64,000 bases of DNA from Molanna angustata (Eukaryota > Arthropoda > Insecta > Trichoptera > Molannidae): NCBI GenBank assembly GCA_963576475.1, contig OY754977.1, positions 32,863,672-32,927,671 of the forward strand, read 5' to 3'. Positions 42,500 to 53,784 of this stretch are shown here, in pieces; position 1 is the stretch's first letter, and every line of letters begins with the position of its first letter. The position numbers were made by a program, and so were the translations under genes. The notes below the pieces were generated by a model. The model saw only the letters and a list, made by a program, of their open reading frames with translations, made no database searches and was not told the origin of the DNA.

Positions 42500-44410
42500 G
42501 ATGAACAGTATTGTGGGTTGAAAAAAAGTTTTTATTGAATTTCGAAACGCTTTAGTGCCTATTGTGATGTGAAAAAAAACGCAAAAAGAAATTGAAATCG
42601 TTTTGAAAATTTAATATGTATATTTTTTTCGTTAAACTTTTAAGATAAACAGGTTTTAGGTTTTAGTTCTTGACAATAACCCACAAAAAATGAATTCTAC
42701 TCAAATAGCTATATTTTCCGTTCTCGCGACGTCTTAGAAAATTTACGTCTTAGGTTAGGTTTTGAAAATGATTTCTAGATAAGACACTCCTGCACTTGCC
42801 CAATATGTTTGTGTCGGAGTGCCACTATATGTTAAGTGTTTAGTTCCTGTCAGTTAGAATTTAGTGTTTTTTGTTGTAATTTTTATTTTCGACTAGAAAG
42901 TTGTGTAATAATTATAATGAAAGCGATTCGTGTTAAGGCGGATTTAAGGTCGATTTTTTCATGGCGTTGTTCTTCACTTTACAATGGACAACCTTTCCGC
43001 ACTAAAATAGCGTTTTGAATTTCAAAAATAAAAGTTTTTCTATCCACCCACGTAAAAGTATTAATTTTATTAAGTTTCATGTTATAGTTACTCACTCGTA
43101 TTCACTTTCATTTTCGATATAAACCAGCGCAGCAGTGAATACAATATATAATATACCTACCTAGTCTAAATCCAGTTGAAGATTTTGCCTTTACAAATCA
43201 ATTATCATAATTATTATGTTCGGGATGCCAATGACCCGTTTCGTAAGCGAAACAAACATCCTTACAGGTCCATGTGTGTATGAAAATATTAACATTTTTT
43301 GAAATCGAAAAAGAAGAGTCCCTTAGATGAGGTATGATCGGTCCGTGCGCCCTAATTATACGTGTGCCCGGGGCATTCCTCCGCTAAAACAAACGATGTA
43401 TAAATATAATGGTCCTTAATTCAATTATAATTCGTGAATTTGATCATGTTTATATTTGATTTATAAACAGCCCCCTTAAAAACGCCAAAAGATTACATGT
43501 TACACAGAGTATCACGTCCTTATTATTAGTGTTGAGATAATACAGGACCATGACAAAAACTTAATGCGTCATTGCAGACTTGCGAAAAAAGACCTTCATG
43601 ATTTAAAATTATTCTTGTTTAAAACGTAACTTCTACTAAATAATAAAGACACATTAAGTAAAAAAAACATCTTCAAAATGTTACAGATTGAGACTTTGTT
43701 ACAAGGAAAAGGGAAGTATGATATTGTCAGTAGACCAAAAAGCTTTAACTGAACCTTCCTTCGAGCTTTGTGCTTTTTAGGTTCTTTCTCTAAATTGATA
43801 TGTACTTTAATCAAATATTTATCATTATACTATACATAAATATACGTTTATAATAAGAAGATATTATATAGTAAACGTGTGAAGATAATATGCAATAAAA
43901 ATAGATAAAACAGTTATTAGGTATATTGAGTAGTTATATGGCGCTTAAATATTATTATTTATTATTGAGTTGATATTTCTTAGTTGCGTGACTCTAACTC
44001 TGTTATAATCATACACATTTGTGTGTAATGACTCACAAATAGCGGATATTTAATATAATCACAATTGCTCGTGTCTAGACATGACGAAGAAAAATCAAAA
44101 CATATTTATTTTAATGTCAGTAAAGAAAAATACATATCTGGAACATATCAAATGCATTTTGTCATTAGTCATTACTGATTATCGAATTTCCGAGTCTAAG
44201 GACCGTTATGCTGGAGAGGGGGATGGGTTTCAGTTTCATGTAAAGAGGTGTGGTGGCATATAATTTTTCTGCTATGGAGCGGGGGTTCTAGTAGGGATGG
44301 TCTCTTTTGGAAAGGTTTTGGTATTTGGCATTTGAAGGCGTTATTTTCACCATATTTGGCTAGACTGTTGGTGGATGGGTTTTTATCTATATTTGAATGA
44401 AATTCTCAAT
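42500..44410. other. Unassigned DNA
   Basis: Open frames of 60-72 codons (42836, 43596 minus, 44081) have no recognisable domain. A slightly CpG-richer patch at 43320-43390 is unexplained. I see no gene I can support. Confidence 0.35.
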
Positions 44411-44419
44411 CGTTAATCA

Positions 44420-44650
44420 ATTTATTCCTGAAGGTTGTGTCCATCTTGGAAAGCGATTGATGCCTCAGCTCAGACGCTTCATAGTGCTGAAGTGATACTG
44501 ATAGACCTGCTATTATTTTTATCTGTTCGCTGCCCTGAGAAGGGGATCGCTCTCGCTGTTCTTCTAACTTTACAAACAACCACTAATTTCCAGGCTCTCT
44601 TTTGGCTATGGGACCAAAAAACTTCAGAATCATGGGATAGCAGTTGGTTG
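44420..44650 (-). pseudogene. Possible RTE-like ORF fragment
   Basis: Minus-strand reading gives FFGPIAKREPGN, REQSPSQGSEQIKIIAGLSV, and SLQHYEASELRHQSLSKMDT. The arrangement S-P-x-x-x-S-x-Q-I-K ... A ... resembles the C-terminal G-R-S-P-x-R-W-x-D-Q-I region of some RTE-like elements, but key residues differ. Low confidence. Confidence 0.3.
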
Positions 44651-45002
44651 TAATTAACAATAAGTTGTTTAAAACAATAGTAAAAAGAAAATCGGTACAC
44701 TGGACCCAACCACAGCTTTGTGATTATGTATTTGTCAATATGGCCTTCCGACGTGTAGATAAACCAAAAACAGTTGATCTAGAAATTGAAATGGGGTGCG
44801 GCGCCGGCGCCGACGCGGTGTGTAGATGGAAGAATTCCATATAAAAACAAAACATTATTGTTCCTTTTGCAGGACAATCGTTTGGTCTTTATTTTGTCTT
44901 TGTCACCTTCAACGGGCCTTCTAGGACGAGTTGTAGTATCTTTGCCGTCAAAAATGCTTTTATTGTTTTCTTAGTTAAATAGCATTTAACATTTTCATTA
45001 GT

Positions 45003-46193
45003 AAACGAGTGGGTTGTGGTCAACGTAACTCCTCGCTACCAAGTCAATACATAAAGTATTCAAATTTGGTATGGAAAATTTTCAGCATTTTCATGAAATG
45101 AGTTTGTTAAAATATTTGTGTTTTAAATATTTTATTATGAAAACTTAATTATTCTTCAATGCCATTTTATGATAGGGATGTGCTTTTTTTATCAATTTGA
45201 AAATAAAAATATCAAATTTTTAGTTTCCTGAGCTTGGGGTCACTTTGAAATATTTGGCAGTTAAAATGCTGCTTTCGATTTTCCATTGTTGATGCGGAGT
45301 AAACTTTTTCATAAAAAAGCCTTGCTGTTTCAGCTGTCAAGATTTAAAAAGAAAAAGATGGCTGTGAAAAAATTCAATCAAATAACATGTATAGAAAAAT
45401 AAATTGATGTTCGAACAAAAAAAATAGTTTTGTTGCGGAGCTGAATATCGACTGTGATATTATATCTATATCAATTAGAGTCGTCAAATTTGTTTGTCTG
45501 TCGCTGTCTTTTTCTTCCTCTTGAAGTACCTACCTACCACCGTCTGTTCACTTGAAATGTGATGGGATTTGATGATAGGACCTGTCAATACCCTCATGAC
45601 CGCCTGTGATCGAATCTCAGCCGTGACCACACCAACCAATCTGGCACCGCTGCCAATAATACTAATTCAATTTTATACAAAAATAAATTGACACGATGAC
45701 ATTTTTAATATGCACTATGAGCTTTCAAAACGAATAACCCGTTCTTGATAAACCCAGATGAAAAAAAAACTATTATTAAACTTGTTGTGATTGTATAATA
45801 CAAATAATCTTTGAAATGAAATTGTAATTTTTTTTCCACTTATTTAATATTATTTTTTAATATTTACTGTTTTTGTAATAGTAGTTTTTCTTTTTTCCTT
45901 TTTAAGTGTGTTAACGAGTGTTTTAAGTTTTCTTAAATTGTTGTTCATGTGTGTAAAAGGCAAATAAAATAAAAAAAAAAATTAAATTAAATATACATTA
46001 TAAATACCATCACGCCATATCCCACAATGTGGGGTAACCATACGGCGTTCGCCGTACGCCGTACATATAAACACATCACGACGAAACTCACAGTCTGCAT
46101 TCTCTACATGATACCCGTTGAGAAATTGATGTAAAAAATACGCTTAAAAATTGTGAAATCATGACTCCCCACTATTCCATAGTGTCGAGAGTA
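45003..46193 (+). mobile_element. H2 element copy 3, diverged, no satellite
   Basis: Plus-strand start AAACGAGTGGGTTGTGGTCA with subterminal ACTCCTCGCTACC; end ATTCCATAGTGTCGAGAGTA. The terminal 110 bp matches the 3' end of the other H2 copies, including GCCGTACGCCGTAC repeats. The interior is unlike the 313-bp units and contains a reversed RTE-like 3' end at 46003-46040 (CATCACGCCATATCCCACAA). Termini are degenerate, so it is an older insertion. Confidence 0.5.
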
Positions 46194-46304
46194 AAAATAT
46201 GAAGTCCATGTGTTGCGGTGCTTTTTTGATAATATAGCACATGTTCGTCTGTATTGAATGTGTTGCGGTGTTTGTTTGATAATATAGCATACGTTCGTCT
46301 ATAT

Positions 46305-46893
46305 CAGGGGTGGCCAACCGGTCGATCGCGACCATTAGTCCAGTCGATCGTGGCAAGGCAAAAAATATAAACACACATAATTTATACATAAATACGTAGA
46401 ACAGACTGCGCAACGTAATCACAAACTGCTGCACCCATCACGTTACGTTCACGTTACTTTATGATTCTAGATTTCTGGGCATTGGCTTCCAACGAGAAAT
46501 ATCCATGTTTGAAGAAATGTGTTGAACAATTGCATTCGTGTTTTGGTTCAACATATTTATGTGAGTCAGCATTTTCCTACTTAAAACTAAAAAAAAATAA
46601 ACACCGTTCTCGCTTGACAGACGTTCATACACTGGATTCTTTAAGGTTGGCAATTTCCAACTGATTTTGCTAATGTAGCGGGAGATGCTCAGACGCAGTG
46701 CTCACACTAATATACATACATAAGTAGTTGCTAAGAATAATTTCCAGTTTTATGTTTTCCCTCTTAATAAAATAAAAAAATACTACTTAAATGCTGTTTC
46801 ATTTAAAATTTCAAGAAGTATGTAATTGGTAGATCGCACAAGGCTTCCTCAGTAAACAGTAGATCTTGGATCTAATCAAGTTGGCCACCCCTG
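46305..46893 (+). mobile_element. hAT element, internally deleted, with 8-bp duplication
   Basis: Starts CAGGGGTGGCCAACCGGTCG and ends AAGTTGGCCACCCCTG; GTCTATAT flanks it on both sides (46297-46304, 46894-46901). The 8-bp duplication and CAGGGG-type ends are standard for hAT. It retains only the last coding part of the transposase (46461-46664). The sister minisatellite unit at about 47457 shows the uninterrupted GTCTATATCAATTATATGTT, i.e. the empty site. Confidence 0.9.
46461..46664 (+). pseudogene. hAT transposase C-terminal (dimerisation) remnant
   Basis: 67 residues containing YPCLKKCVEQL, FGSTYLCESAFSYLK and KHRSRLTDVHTLDSLRLAIS. C-E-x-x-F-S with R-x-x-L-T-D-x-x-L is the hAT C-terminal dimerisation signature. 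The N-terminal zinc finger and DDE core are deleted. The first Met is in the remaining flank and probably not a natural start. Confidence 0.8.
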
Positions 46894-47769
46894 GTCTATA
46901 TCAATTATATGTTAGTTCGAACAATTGGAATTAATGTGTTACAATGTTCATTTGATAATATGCGTTAGTTTGAACAGTTGGAATAAATTGATGTGTTACG
47001 TTGTTTATTTGATAATTTGCGTTAGTTTGAACAATTGGAATTGATGTGTTACGTTGTTTATTTGATAATATGTGTTAGTTTGAACAGTTGGAATTGATGT
47101 GTTACGTTGTTTATTTGATAATATGTGTTAGTTTGAACAATTGGAATTGATGTGTTACGTTGTTTATTTGATAATATGCGTTAGTTTGAACAGTTGGAAT
47201 AAATTGATGTGTTACGTTGTTTATTTGATAATTTGCGTTAGTTTGAACAATTGGAATTGATGTGTTACGTTGTTTATTTGATAATATGTGTTAGTTTGAA
47301 CAGTTGGAATTGATGTGTTACGTTGTTTATTTGATAATATGTGTTAGTTTGAACACTTGGAATTGATGTGTTACGTTGTTTATTTGATAAAATGTGTTAG
47401 TTTGAACAGTTGGAATTGATATGTTACGTTGTTTATTTGACAATATGACTAACGTTCGTCTATATCAATTATATGTTAGTTTGAACAATTGTAATCAATG
47501 TCTTGCGGTATTTGTTTGATAGCATCGAATGTATCACGGTGATTGTTTGAAAACATGCCACACGTTAGTCTCTATTATGTTAATAAAAATATATATTATT
47601 TTTAATAATTTGAATCAATCAATGTGTTACTTTGTTTGTTTGATAACATGGCACACGTTCGTCTCTATCAATCATATGTTAGTTTGAACAATAATTGATA
47701 TAAATGTGTTGCGGTGTTTGTTTGATAATATGGCACACGTTCGTCTGTATAAATAATGTGCTAGTCTAA

Positions 47770-48120
47770 ACAATATATAATAATTATTACTTTACATTGA
47801 TATTAACAACGCGGGCGGTCAGGATTATTTTGTAAATAAATTAACATTGATTTATCTTATCTCTATCAACGATGACACTCAGTGCAGCTGCTTAAGGTTT
47901 AATGGCATCATGTTACTTAGTGCACTGTTTTGCCAAGATTAGATAGTAAAATTATATTGTTGAATAAATGTTAAGTTATAAATACACAGTTGAAGAGAAT
48001 CGCTAAGAGACCGAACGGAGGGGAGGAAGAGATATACATTTCGCATTGTTGCCGAACAATCTCCAAAATATATACCGAAGGAGAAGGTTGTAGCGTTTGT
48101 TATATTTTTTTATTTCGATT
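47770..48120. other. Unassigned DNA
   Basis: No repeat or coding signal recognised between the minisatellite and the LINE fragment. Confidence 0.35.
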
Positions 48121-48124
48121 AGTA

Positions 48125-48420
48125 CTTCTTCTTCTTTTGTTTCAATCCTGAAGATTGATTGGCAGCATTAAATTGATGCATCTCCTCCTCCACTCCGCTC
48201 GGTCTTCAGCGACTCTTTTCATATCCGTGTAAGAGGTACACTGCATGTCACGGCACACCTGTTCTAAATACTCTCGGCGGGGACGCCCTCTGCCAGTTGT
48301 ACCCTAAACCATTCCCTCCAAGATGATATGGAGGAGATCCTCGTGTCGCAACACATGGCCTATCCAATTTGCACGCCTTTTCGATATGGTTATAAGCCCT
48401 CCAGAATCCCCCCTCACCTC
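48125..48420 (-). pseudogene. RTE-like ORF C-terminal fragment
   Basis: Minus-strand frame reads RRANWIGHVLRHEDLLHIIL, EGMV, stop, GTTGRGRPRREYLEQVCRDM, then KRVAEDRAEWRRRCINL. N-W-I-G-H-V-L-R-H followed by G-R-G-R-P-R and D-R-x-x-W-R is a classic C-terminal region of RTE-like polyproteins. One in-frame stop. It represents a different subfamily from the 22.8-kb ORF, which has W-F-G-H-I-E-R-M. Confidence 0.75.
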
Positions 48421-48590
48421 CTTCAGCTCACCGCTCAAGGTCGGTGACTTTTGTGATTTTTATTTCCTAATGACCCCAAACCCATTGATGAAGTCAAAAA
48501 ATCTGCTTCTCTCACATACATTATTTGACTGGAATATTATTTCAAAGATTTATCCTTAACTCAGTGTAAGTTCGGAATTATAAATTAAAT

Positions 48591-49283
48591 TTAAGAAGGT
48601 GACTGCTGCCAACGTACCTATTTTTTCAATTTGATATACCATCATTATTACTAAACGAATCATTTTGAAAGAAATAAGCTAGTTAGTTTGGATATTAATT
48701 AAGAGAAATATACCTTAACTTTTTGATTACCTATGTTCTGTATATATTCTTGTAGGAAAATAATAAGTATACCCCGATTTTAGACATTTATCTTAAATTT
48801 CTAAAAAATATAAGGTATAGAGCAATATTTTTTTTATAAATTAAAGAAGAACAAAATACCTGGAAAAATATGATATGACGTTACATTAACGCATCAGGTT
48901 AAGTAAATAAACCAAAAAAACATTTATTACGCAATGGCGCTGAATGGAAAATAAATGTTTTTTAGGTTTATTTACTAAACCTGAAGCATTAATGCAACGT
49001 CACATCATATTTTTCTAGATATTTTTGTCTTCTTTTATTTAAAAAAAAATATATTACTCTACGCCTTATAGTTTAATAAAAATATATGATAAACATTGAA
49101 AATCGGGGTATGCCATTATTTTTCTACAAGAATTTATACAGAACATTATCAAAAAGTTAAGGTATATTTTTGTTTATTAATATCCAAACTATCTAAATTA
49201 TTTTTTTCAAAACGATTTGATAAGAAATAATGATGGTATATCAAATTGAAAAATAGGTACGTTGGCAGCAGTCCCCCCCTTAA
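48591..49283. mobile_element. 0.69-kb fold-back element with TTAA at both ends
   Basis: GACTGCTGCCAACGTACCTA on the left and TAGGTACGTTGGCAGCAGTC on the right, and further inwards TATACCATCATTATTA with TAATGATGGTATA, GGTATATTTCTC with ATATACC, and CCCCGATTTT with AAAATCGGGG. The pairing continues almost to the centre near 48935 (CATTTATT / AATAAATG). TTAA occurs at both outer edges and could be the target duplication, as for piggyBac, but flanks are AT-rich. No ORF. Confidence 0.75.
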
Positions 49284-49299
49284 ATTAATTTATAAAATT

Positions 49300-49570
49300 G
49301 AAATAAAGCAATGTTTAATCCACAACGAGGAGGTACTTACCTTTTGAGAATATTATTTTAAGGTAAATTTAGAGTACCTACTTATTAATTTTGCCTCCGG
49401 GGATCTAGTGAATTCGCTAAAACTATTTCAATTAATTTTTAACTTTCTGTAGGTACCTACCTAAATATAATTGTATTTTAGCGGGCCATAAGCCCGCTAG
49501 TGTAAAAGGTAATACATTTTTAAAAATAATGCATTCAAAAATATTAATTTAATAATAATTCGAAATGAAT
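49300..49570. other. Unassigned AT-rich DNA
   Basis: Contains only a short hairpin AGCGGGC-cataa-GCCCGCT at 49480-49498. Confidence 0.4.
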
Positions 49571-49576
49571 CGATCT

Positions 49577-49760
49577 GGGGGGCAAGTCTGGTACAACCGA
49601 CGAAATCAAAACCCTCGTGATTACCCATATCATGGATATAATTATCATATGGAGTTCTATAACATCTAAAGATATTATAGAACTCCATATAATAATTATA
49701 TCCATGATATGGGTAATCGTGAGGGTTTTGATTTCGCCGGCTGGACCAGACTTGCCCCCC
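49577..49760. mobile_element. Fold-back MITE, family M (copy M2, simple unit)
   Basis: 184 bp, close to a perfect palindrome end to end: GGGGGGCAAGTCTGGT with CCAGACTTGCCCCCC, GAAATCAAAACCCTC with GAGGGTTTTGATTTC, GATTACCCATATCATGGATA with its complement, GGAGTTCTATAACATCT with AGATATTATAGAACTCC. This is the clearest single unit of the family. Open frames on both strands (63-94 aa) derive from the palindrome. Confidence 0.85.
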
Positions 49761-49892
49761 TGGTCTATATGCGGTGTCGAGGACATAACAAGACGGGGAC
49801 GTAGCAAAAGACGCTTCTGGAAAACCACGTTGAACTTATGGACGACAATAGGATTGCCTCACAAACAGGTCAAATAACCTTGTACACTTTTT

Positions 49893-50045
49893 TATGACTA
49901 ATTTTTAACATCTCAATAGCGACGAAGATGGAAAATTATAGGAGAACCAGGAACTCGAAGCAAATACAGGGTTTAAGACCTGTCAATATGCCGGTTTACG
50001 TGATCATTCTATGCGCTTGCGCAATGTTCACTTCCTTCCAGACTT
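49893..50045 (-). mobile_element. T-family MITE fragment T3
   Basis: Minus-strand match to the right half of the T family: GCGCAAGCGCATAGAATGAT, CACGTAAACCGGCATATTGA, CAGGTCTTAAACCCTGTA, then CTTCGTCGCTATTGAGATGT. The left half is missing. Confidence 0.65.
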
Positions 50046-50097
50046 CCTGATAATAACAATAATTATAATAATGAATAAAAAAATAAAACGGAAATAA

Positions 50098-50607
50098 ATT
50101 CCCAATTGAAAGCTTGATGATGCGTTTGTTGCATTTTATTTTGCTCTTTTAAATAATTTACAATTAACGCATTGATCTGCTATTTCTTTTGAGGAAGTGT
50201 ATAATGGTAATAATAATAATTGAGTGTTATTATTTGTAGTGCTTAATTGTTATTAATATCATTAGTAAATCGGCCAGCACCGTAAAAAACAAATACATGT
50301 AGAATCGTTAAAGATTTTTTAAACGTTAATATTCGGGAATCAGTAGGGTTGATAGGTAGTATAGAGACCTCCTCAGAGCCATATTTGATATGTTAAGTAT
50401 TTGGATGGGTGAACTATTCCCAATTGAAAGCTTGATGATGCGTTTATTCCATTTTATTTTGCTCTTTTAAATAATTTACAATTTACGCATTGATCTGCTA
50501 ATTGTTTTGAGGAAGTGTATAATGGTAATAATAATAATTTAGTGTTATTATTTGTAGTGCTTAATTGTTATTAATATCATTAGTAAATCGGCCAGCACCG
50601 TAAAAAT
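50098..50607 (+). repeat. 319-bp tandem repeat (copies 1-2)
   Basis: TCCCAATTGAAAGCTTGATG to AATCGGCCAGCACCGTAAAA occurs at 50099-50287 and again at 50418-50606 with a few substitutions. The spacer with AGATTTTTTAAACG and ATAGAGACCTCCTCAG belongs to the unit, as a third, diverged unit at 51570-51990 has the same order. Confidence 0.9.
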
Positions 50608-50774
50608 GCGTCGTTTAGTGATACAAGATCACTCCAAGAGCGTTGTAGTTTATTTGTTGGTTGATAGAAAGATATTAGTCTCAATAAGTCTACCGAAGGT
50701 ATCAATGATCAATGCTCCCTATCGTTCCGTTATCGTATCGTTATATTGAGTTCTATATCAATAGGAACCATTCT

Positions 50775-51122
50775 GGCGTGGTTCAGGGGTGACATATTTG
50801 CGAAAGCATTGTCACTTCATGTATAAGGACTGCTGCTTTTATTGTTTACAAACCAATTTCTCAATAGATGGCGTTTGACAAAAAGTTTTCTTCGTCACTT
50901 CACAGATGGCGACGGTGTGTTCAGCTTATTTTAAAACGAACAGGTTTACATGATTAAAATATATAGGACATTCAAAGAATTGGTTTGATAGGGAACTCAA
51001 TAGGAAGGCATAATATAGTGATCACGTAAACCAATCAATGACAGGTCGTAAGCCCCGTAGGTGCCTCGAGTTTCTGGTTCTCCTATAATATTCCATCTTC
51101 GTCTCTATTGAGATGTTATAAA
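50775..51122 (+). mobile_element. T-family MITE copy T4
   Basis: Contains GTTCAGGGGTGACATATTTG, TCAATAGATGGCGTTTGACA, GTGATCACGTAAACC, GACAGGTCGTAAGCCCCGTA and the end CTTCGTCTCTATTGAGATGT. The left edge matches copy T1, not the inverted terminus of T2. It separates unit 2 and unit 3 of the 319-bp repeat. Confidence 0.65.
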
Positions 51123-51253
51123 ATTGTAATAAAATATCATCGAGTCAATCATTGAGAGAAAATAGACCCAATGTTTACGTATATGTATCTATAAAAATAA
51201 TCATTTATTTTATATTACCTCTTCTCGAGCTACTAAAAGATACTATATTAAAT

Positions 51254-51426
51254 ATTAATTTGACAAGCACCCAATAACAAGTTGCCACATTCTGGAGATT
51301 TAAGATATCAATCGTTTCACAGATCCAGACTGCAAACAAAATTAAAAACTGTGTCTCCGCCGGGAATCGAACTCGGGACCTTTGGATCAGCAGTCAGATA
51401 CGTAACCAACTGAGCCACGAAGACAG
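51254..51426 (-). mobile_element. SINE B copy, full length
   Basis: Minus strand: CTTCGTGGCTCAGTTGGTTA, CGTATCTGACTGCTGATCCA, CCCGAGTTCGATTCCCGG, GGAGACACAGTTTTTAATTT and CCAGAATGTGGCAACTTGTT. Box A and box B are intact. Confidence 0.9.
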
Positions 51427-51569
51427 ACAACGATATTCGACCTTACACACGACGAAGAAGTATTACCTGTTATTATGTCAGGCACTATTTAAAAAAAAAG
51501 TAAGTATTTATAAAAAAAAGATTAAAAAAAAAATAATAAATCGGTCATTATTACCTAATAGGTATTTGT

Positions 51570-51990
51570 AGGATAATTAAATATTTTTTAAAAATTTATA
51601 TTCAGAAATTGGATAGGCAGTACACGAACCCTCTCGAGGCTGAAATTTTTAATATATTTAGTGTCTGGACAAGTGAATTATTCTCAATTAAAGCTTTATC
51701 AATAAGTTTGTTGTATTTTTTATTAATTAAAAAATGAATATGTCCTTGTTATACAAGTACATATAAATCTTCCTAGCTTCCCTAAATTATGCATAAATGC
51801 TTGTGCTATAGGTGAACGAAATCGGTCGAGGTAGGATTCGAACACGCGACCACTGGATTACTAGCCAAGCGGGCTAACCGCTCTGCCATCGACCCATCTG
51901 ATTTGTATTTTGATCTCTTAAATATTTTACAATTTACGTGTCGATCTGCTACATCATTATGAGGAAGGGTGTAAGTTGGAGAATTGAAGA
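51570..51990 (+). repeat. 319-bp repeat, third unit, split by SINE A
   Basis: ATTCAGAAATTGGATAGGCA, CAATTAAAGCTTTATCAATA and, after the SINE, TTTTGATCTCTTAAATATTT, CGTGTCGATCTGCTACATCA follow the order of units 1-2. It is more diverged than those two are from each other. Confidence 0.7.
51734..51899 (-). mobile_element. SINE A copy 5
   Basis: Full-length on the minus strand: GATGGGTCGATGGCAGAGCG, TTAGCCCGCTTGGCTAGTAA, TCCAGTGGTCGCGTGTTCGA. Box B has GTGTTCGAATCC. It is inserted within the third 319-bp unit. Confidence 0.9.
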
Positions 51991-52255
51991 AATAAATCGG
52001 AGAGAACATGCGTGAGATACATAATATACTTATGTACATTATAAAGTTCTCACCTTTGAAGTGTTGTCGCTCTGTCGACCAAGTCCGGCTCTGTGATATG
52101 TGGCTATACTTACCTCAATGTGCGCCATACGCTCTCGCCATACTGAACATTGTTCCAATATCCAAATTATCAATCTGCCAGTCTTCCCTTGCGCTCATAC
52201 TGGCGTGCACGCGCATGCGCTCTCATCCAGGCGCCTACAGGGTTGTAACATGTAA

Positions 52256-52699
52256 CACGTGACCTCTCTATAAAAATCACCCCCGAACCGATTGAAACAT
52301 TCCTCGCTTAAATTAAGTGTTTTTATGCGGCAAATTTGAAAAAAAAAATATATCGAAGAATACTTTGAAAGTGAAATGCAAAATTTAAAGTGACTATTTT
52401 TGACAAATGTTGAGTTTTTTACTTTCAGGGTGATTATAAAACACCATTGCACTCAATACTTTGTATTTTTTTATGACAAAATCATTGCAGACGAAATGTG
52501 TTTTAGTGATATAAAGTGTTATTCGGAAAAAGTGAAGTGACTATTTTTTTTTTAATTTATACCTTTTGTATGTGCTCGTGTTTCGTTATTTTATGTTAAC
52601 ATTCCAAAATTTTTTATCTAGTTTATTTCATTTATGACTTTTCAATTGACTTCTTTACCGGACCATTGATTTCTAATTCAACGTGGAATTTTAATTAGG
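52256..52699 (+). promoter_or_regulatory. Possible promoter and non-coding first exon
   Basis: The upstream 52060-52260 is the most GC/CpG-rich unique DNA of this part. A CACGTG E-box (52256-52261) is followed by TATAAAA (52269-52275), and about 430 bp downstream TTAATTAG|GTAAGTG (donor at 52698/52699) fits the insect 5' splice consensus. No ATG-initiated frame of note lies between. This could be the start of a host gene whose coding exons are outside the window. It could equally be chance in AT-rich DNA. Confidence 0.25.
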
Positions 52700-53270
52700 T
52701 AAGTGATTATTTAAAACATTTTTTTAATACAATTATTCGTTGAAGATCCAACCTACATACCAATAGGTAGATACATGGAGCAAAATATTTCGTTGAAAGA
52801 ATATATTTTGAGATAAAGTGATCAACTAAAAACTATGAACGAAAAAGCATTCCAACGGGAAATGAAAACCAGACTTATGTAGTATCAAGAACTGTACGAC
52901 TATTATATTAGTATTACAATGTTAACGATTAATTATTGTCTTGAACCAATCGGCTTTTTAATACATATTATATTAAAAAAATATATGAATCGTCTGTTTT
53001 TGGATATGTACAAACGTAAAATAGTGAATTTTAATAAGACATTAACGTGGTGAAAGCGATTGGGCTCATGAGAATATAAGAAAGGAATATAATTAATATA
53101 GATATTGTCAGAAAATATAGAATTAAATTTTTTTAATAAAGCAAGGAATTATTAACACAACAGATTATATCTTGATTTTTGATTTTTAAGACGATTTATG
53201 AGAATTGAACCTTTAACTTTATTTTACTGACGGTTTAATTGAAATTGATAGGTCAATATTTTATTCGGTT
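52700..53270. other. AT-rich DNA with no supported feature
   Basis: No repeats or coding signal. If 52.3-52.7 kb is a first exon, this would be intron. Confidence 0.35.
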
Positions 53271-53274
53271 TAGA

Positions 53275-53440
53275 TCACCATCAATAAAATTCGAGGAATG
53301 AGTTTATTTATTCATCAACACATTTTAATAACAATAGGCACAATATTAAATAAACTATAAATAGTGTGTGTGTAATTGTGAAAGTGTAATGATCATCTCA
53401 CTAGGAAGTCCTGTGCCGAGGTGTTCATTAACCTATTCAG
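53275..53440 (-). mobile_element. Possible LINE 3' UTR fragment
   Basis: Minus strand GGCACAGGACTTCCTAGTGA recalls CACAGGCTATGCCTAGTGAG at 12.2 kb, and the region ends in AATAAATAAACT on the minus strand. Weak similarity only. Confidence 0.3.
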
Positions 53441-53784
53441 TATATTTTCGATTGTTTATGAATAAATTTGTTGGTAATCTATTTAAATTTTGACTGCGCA
53501 TAAAATATATGAATCTGTGTATTGTAAAATATTGATAGGTAAGTGTCTTTTTTGGGTGTTCATATAGTCATCCGATGTTGATTTGTTTTTTTTTTATTAT
53601 TTGTTTTTATTTTTGTTTATACCAGATGTAAGAAATTGTATTTTTTTACATCTAAATAAAATATATATCTACAATACAATAAATAATTAAAACATGATTG
53701 ATCGTGATTCTATGAAAACTTTATTTGTTAGTGCAATTTTATACCTTGGGCATGAGAATATACACAAATATGACCACTAAATTA

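Larger units (their letters stand above)
46207..47760 (+). repeat. 53-bp minisatellite array (interrupted by hAT)
   Basis: Units built from GTTAGTTTGAACAATTGGAA, TTGATGTGTTACGTTGTTTA and TTTGATAATATGT. The core (46960-47450) has 53-bp units with some of 57 bp carrying an extra AATA. Flanking units are more diverged (GTGTTGCGGTGTTTGTTTGA, ACACGTTCGTCT). A hAT element sits within the left-most units. Confidence 0.9.

Noticed and set aside
48323..48559. 78-aa plus-strand ORF at 48.3 kb
   Set aside because: It is largely antisense to the RTE-like C-terminal fragment on the minus strand.
49480..49498. Rho-independent-terminator-like hairpin
   Set aside because: A GC hairpin with flanking AT sequence, but bacterial terminators do not apply in this eukaryotic context.
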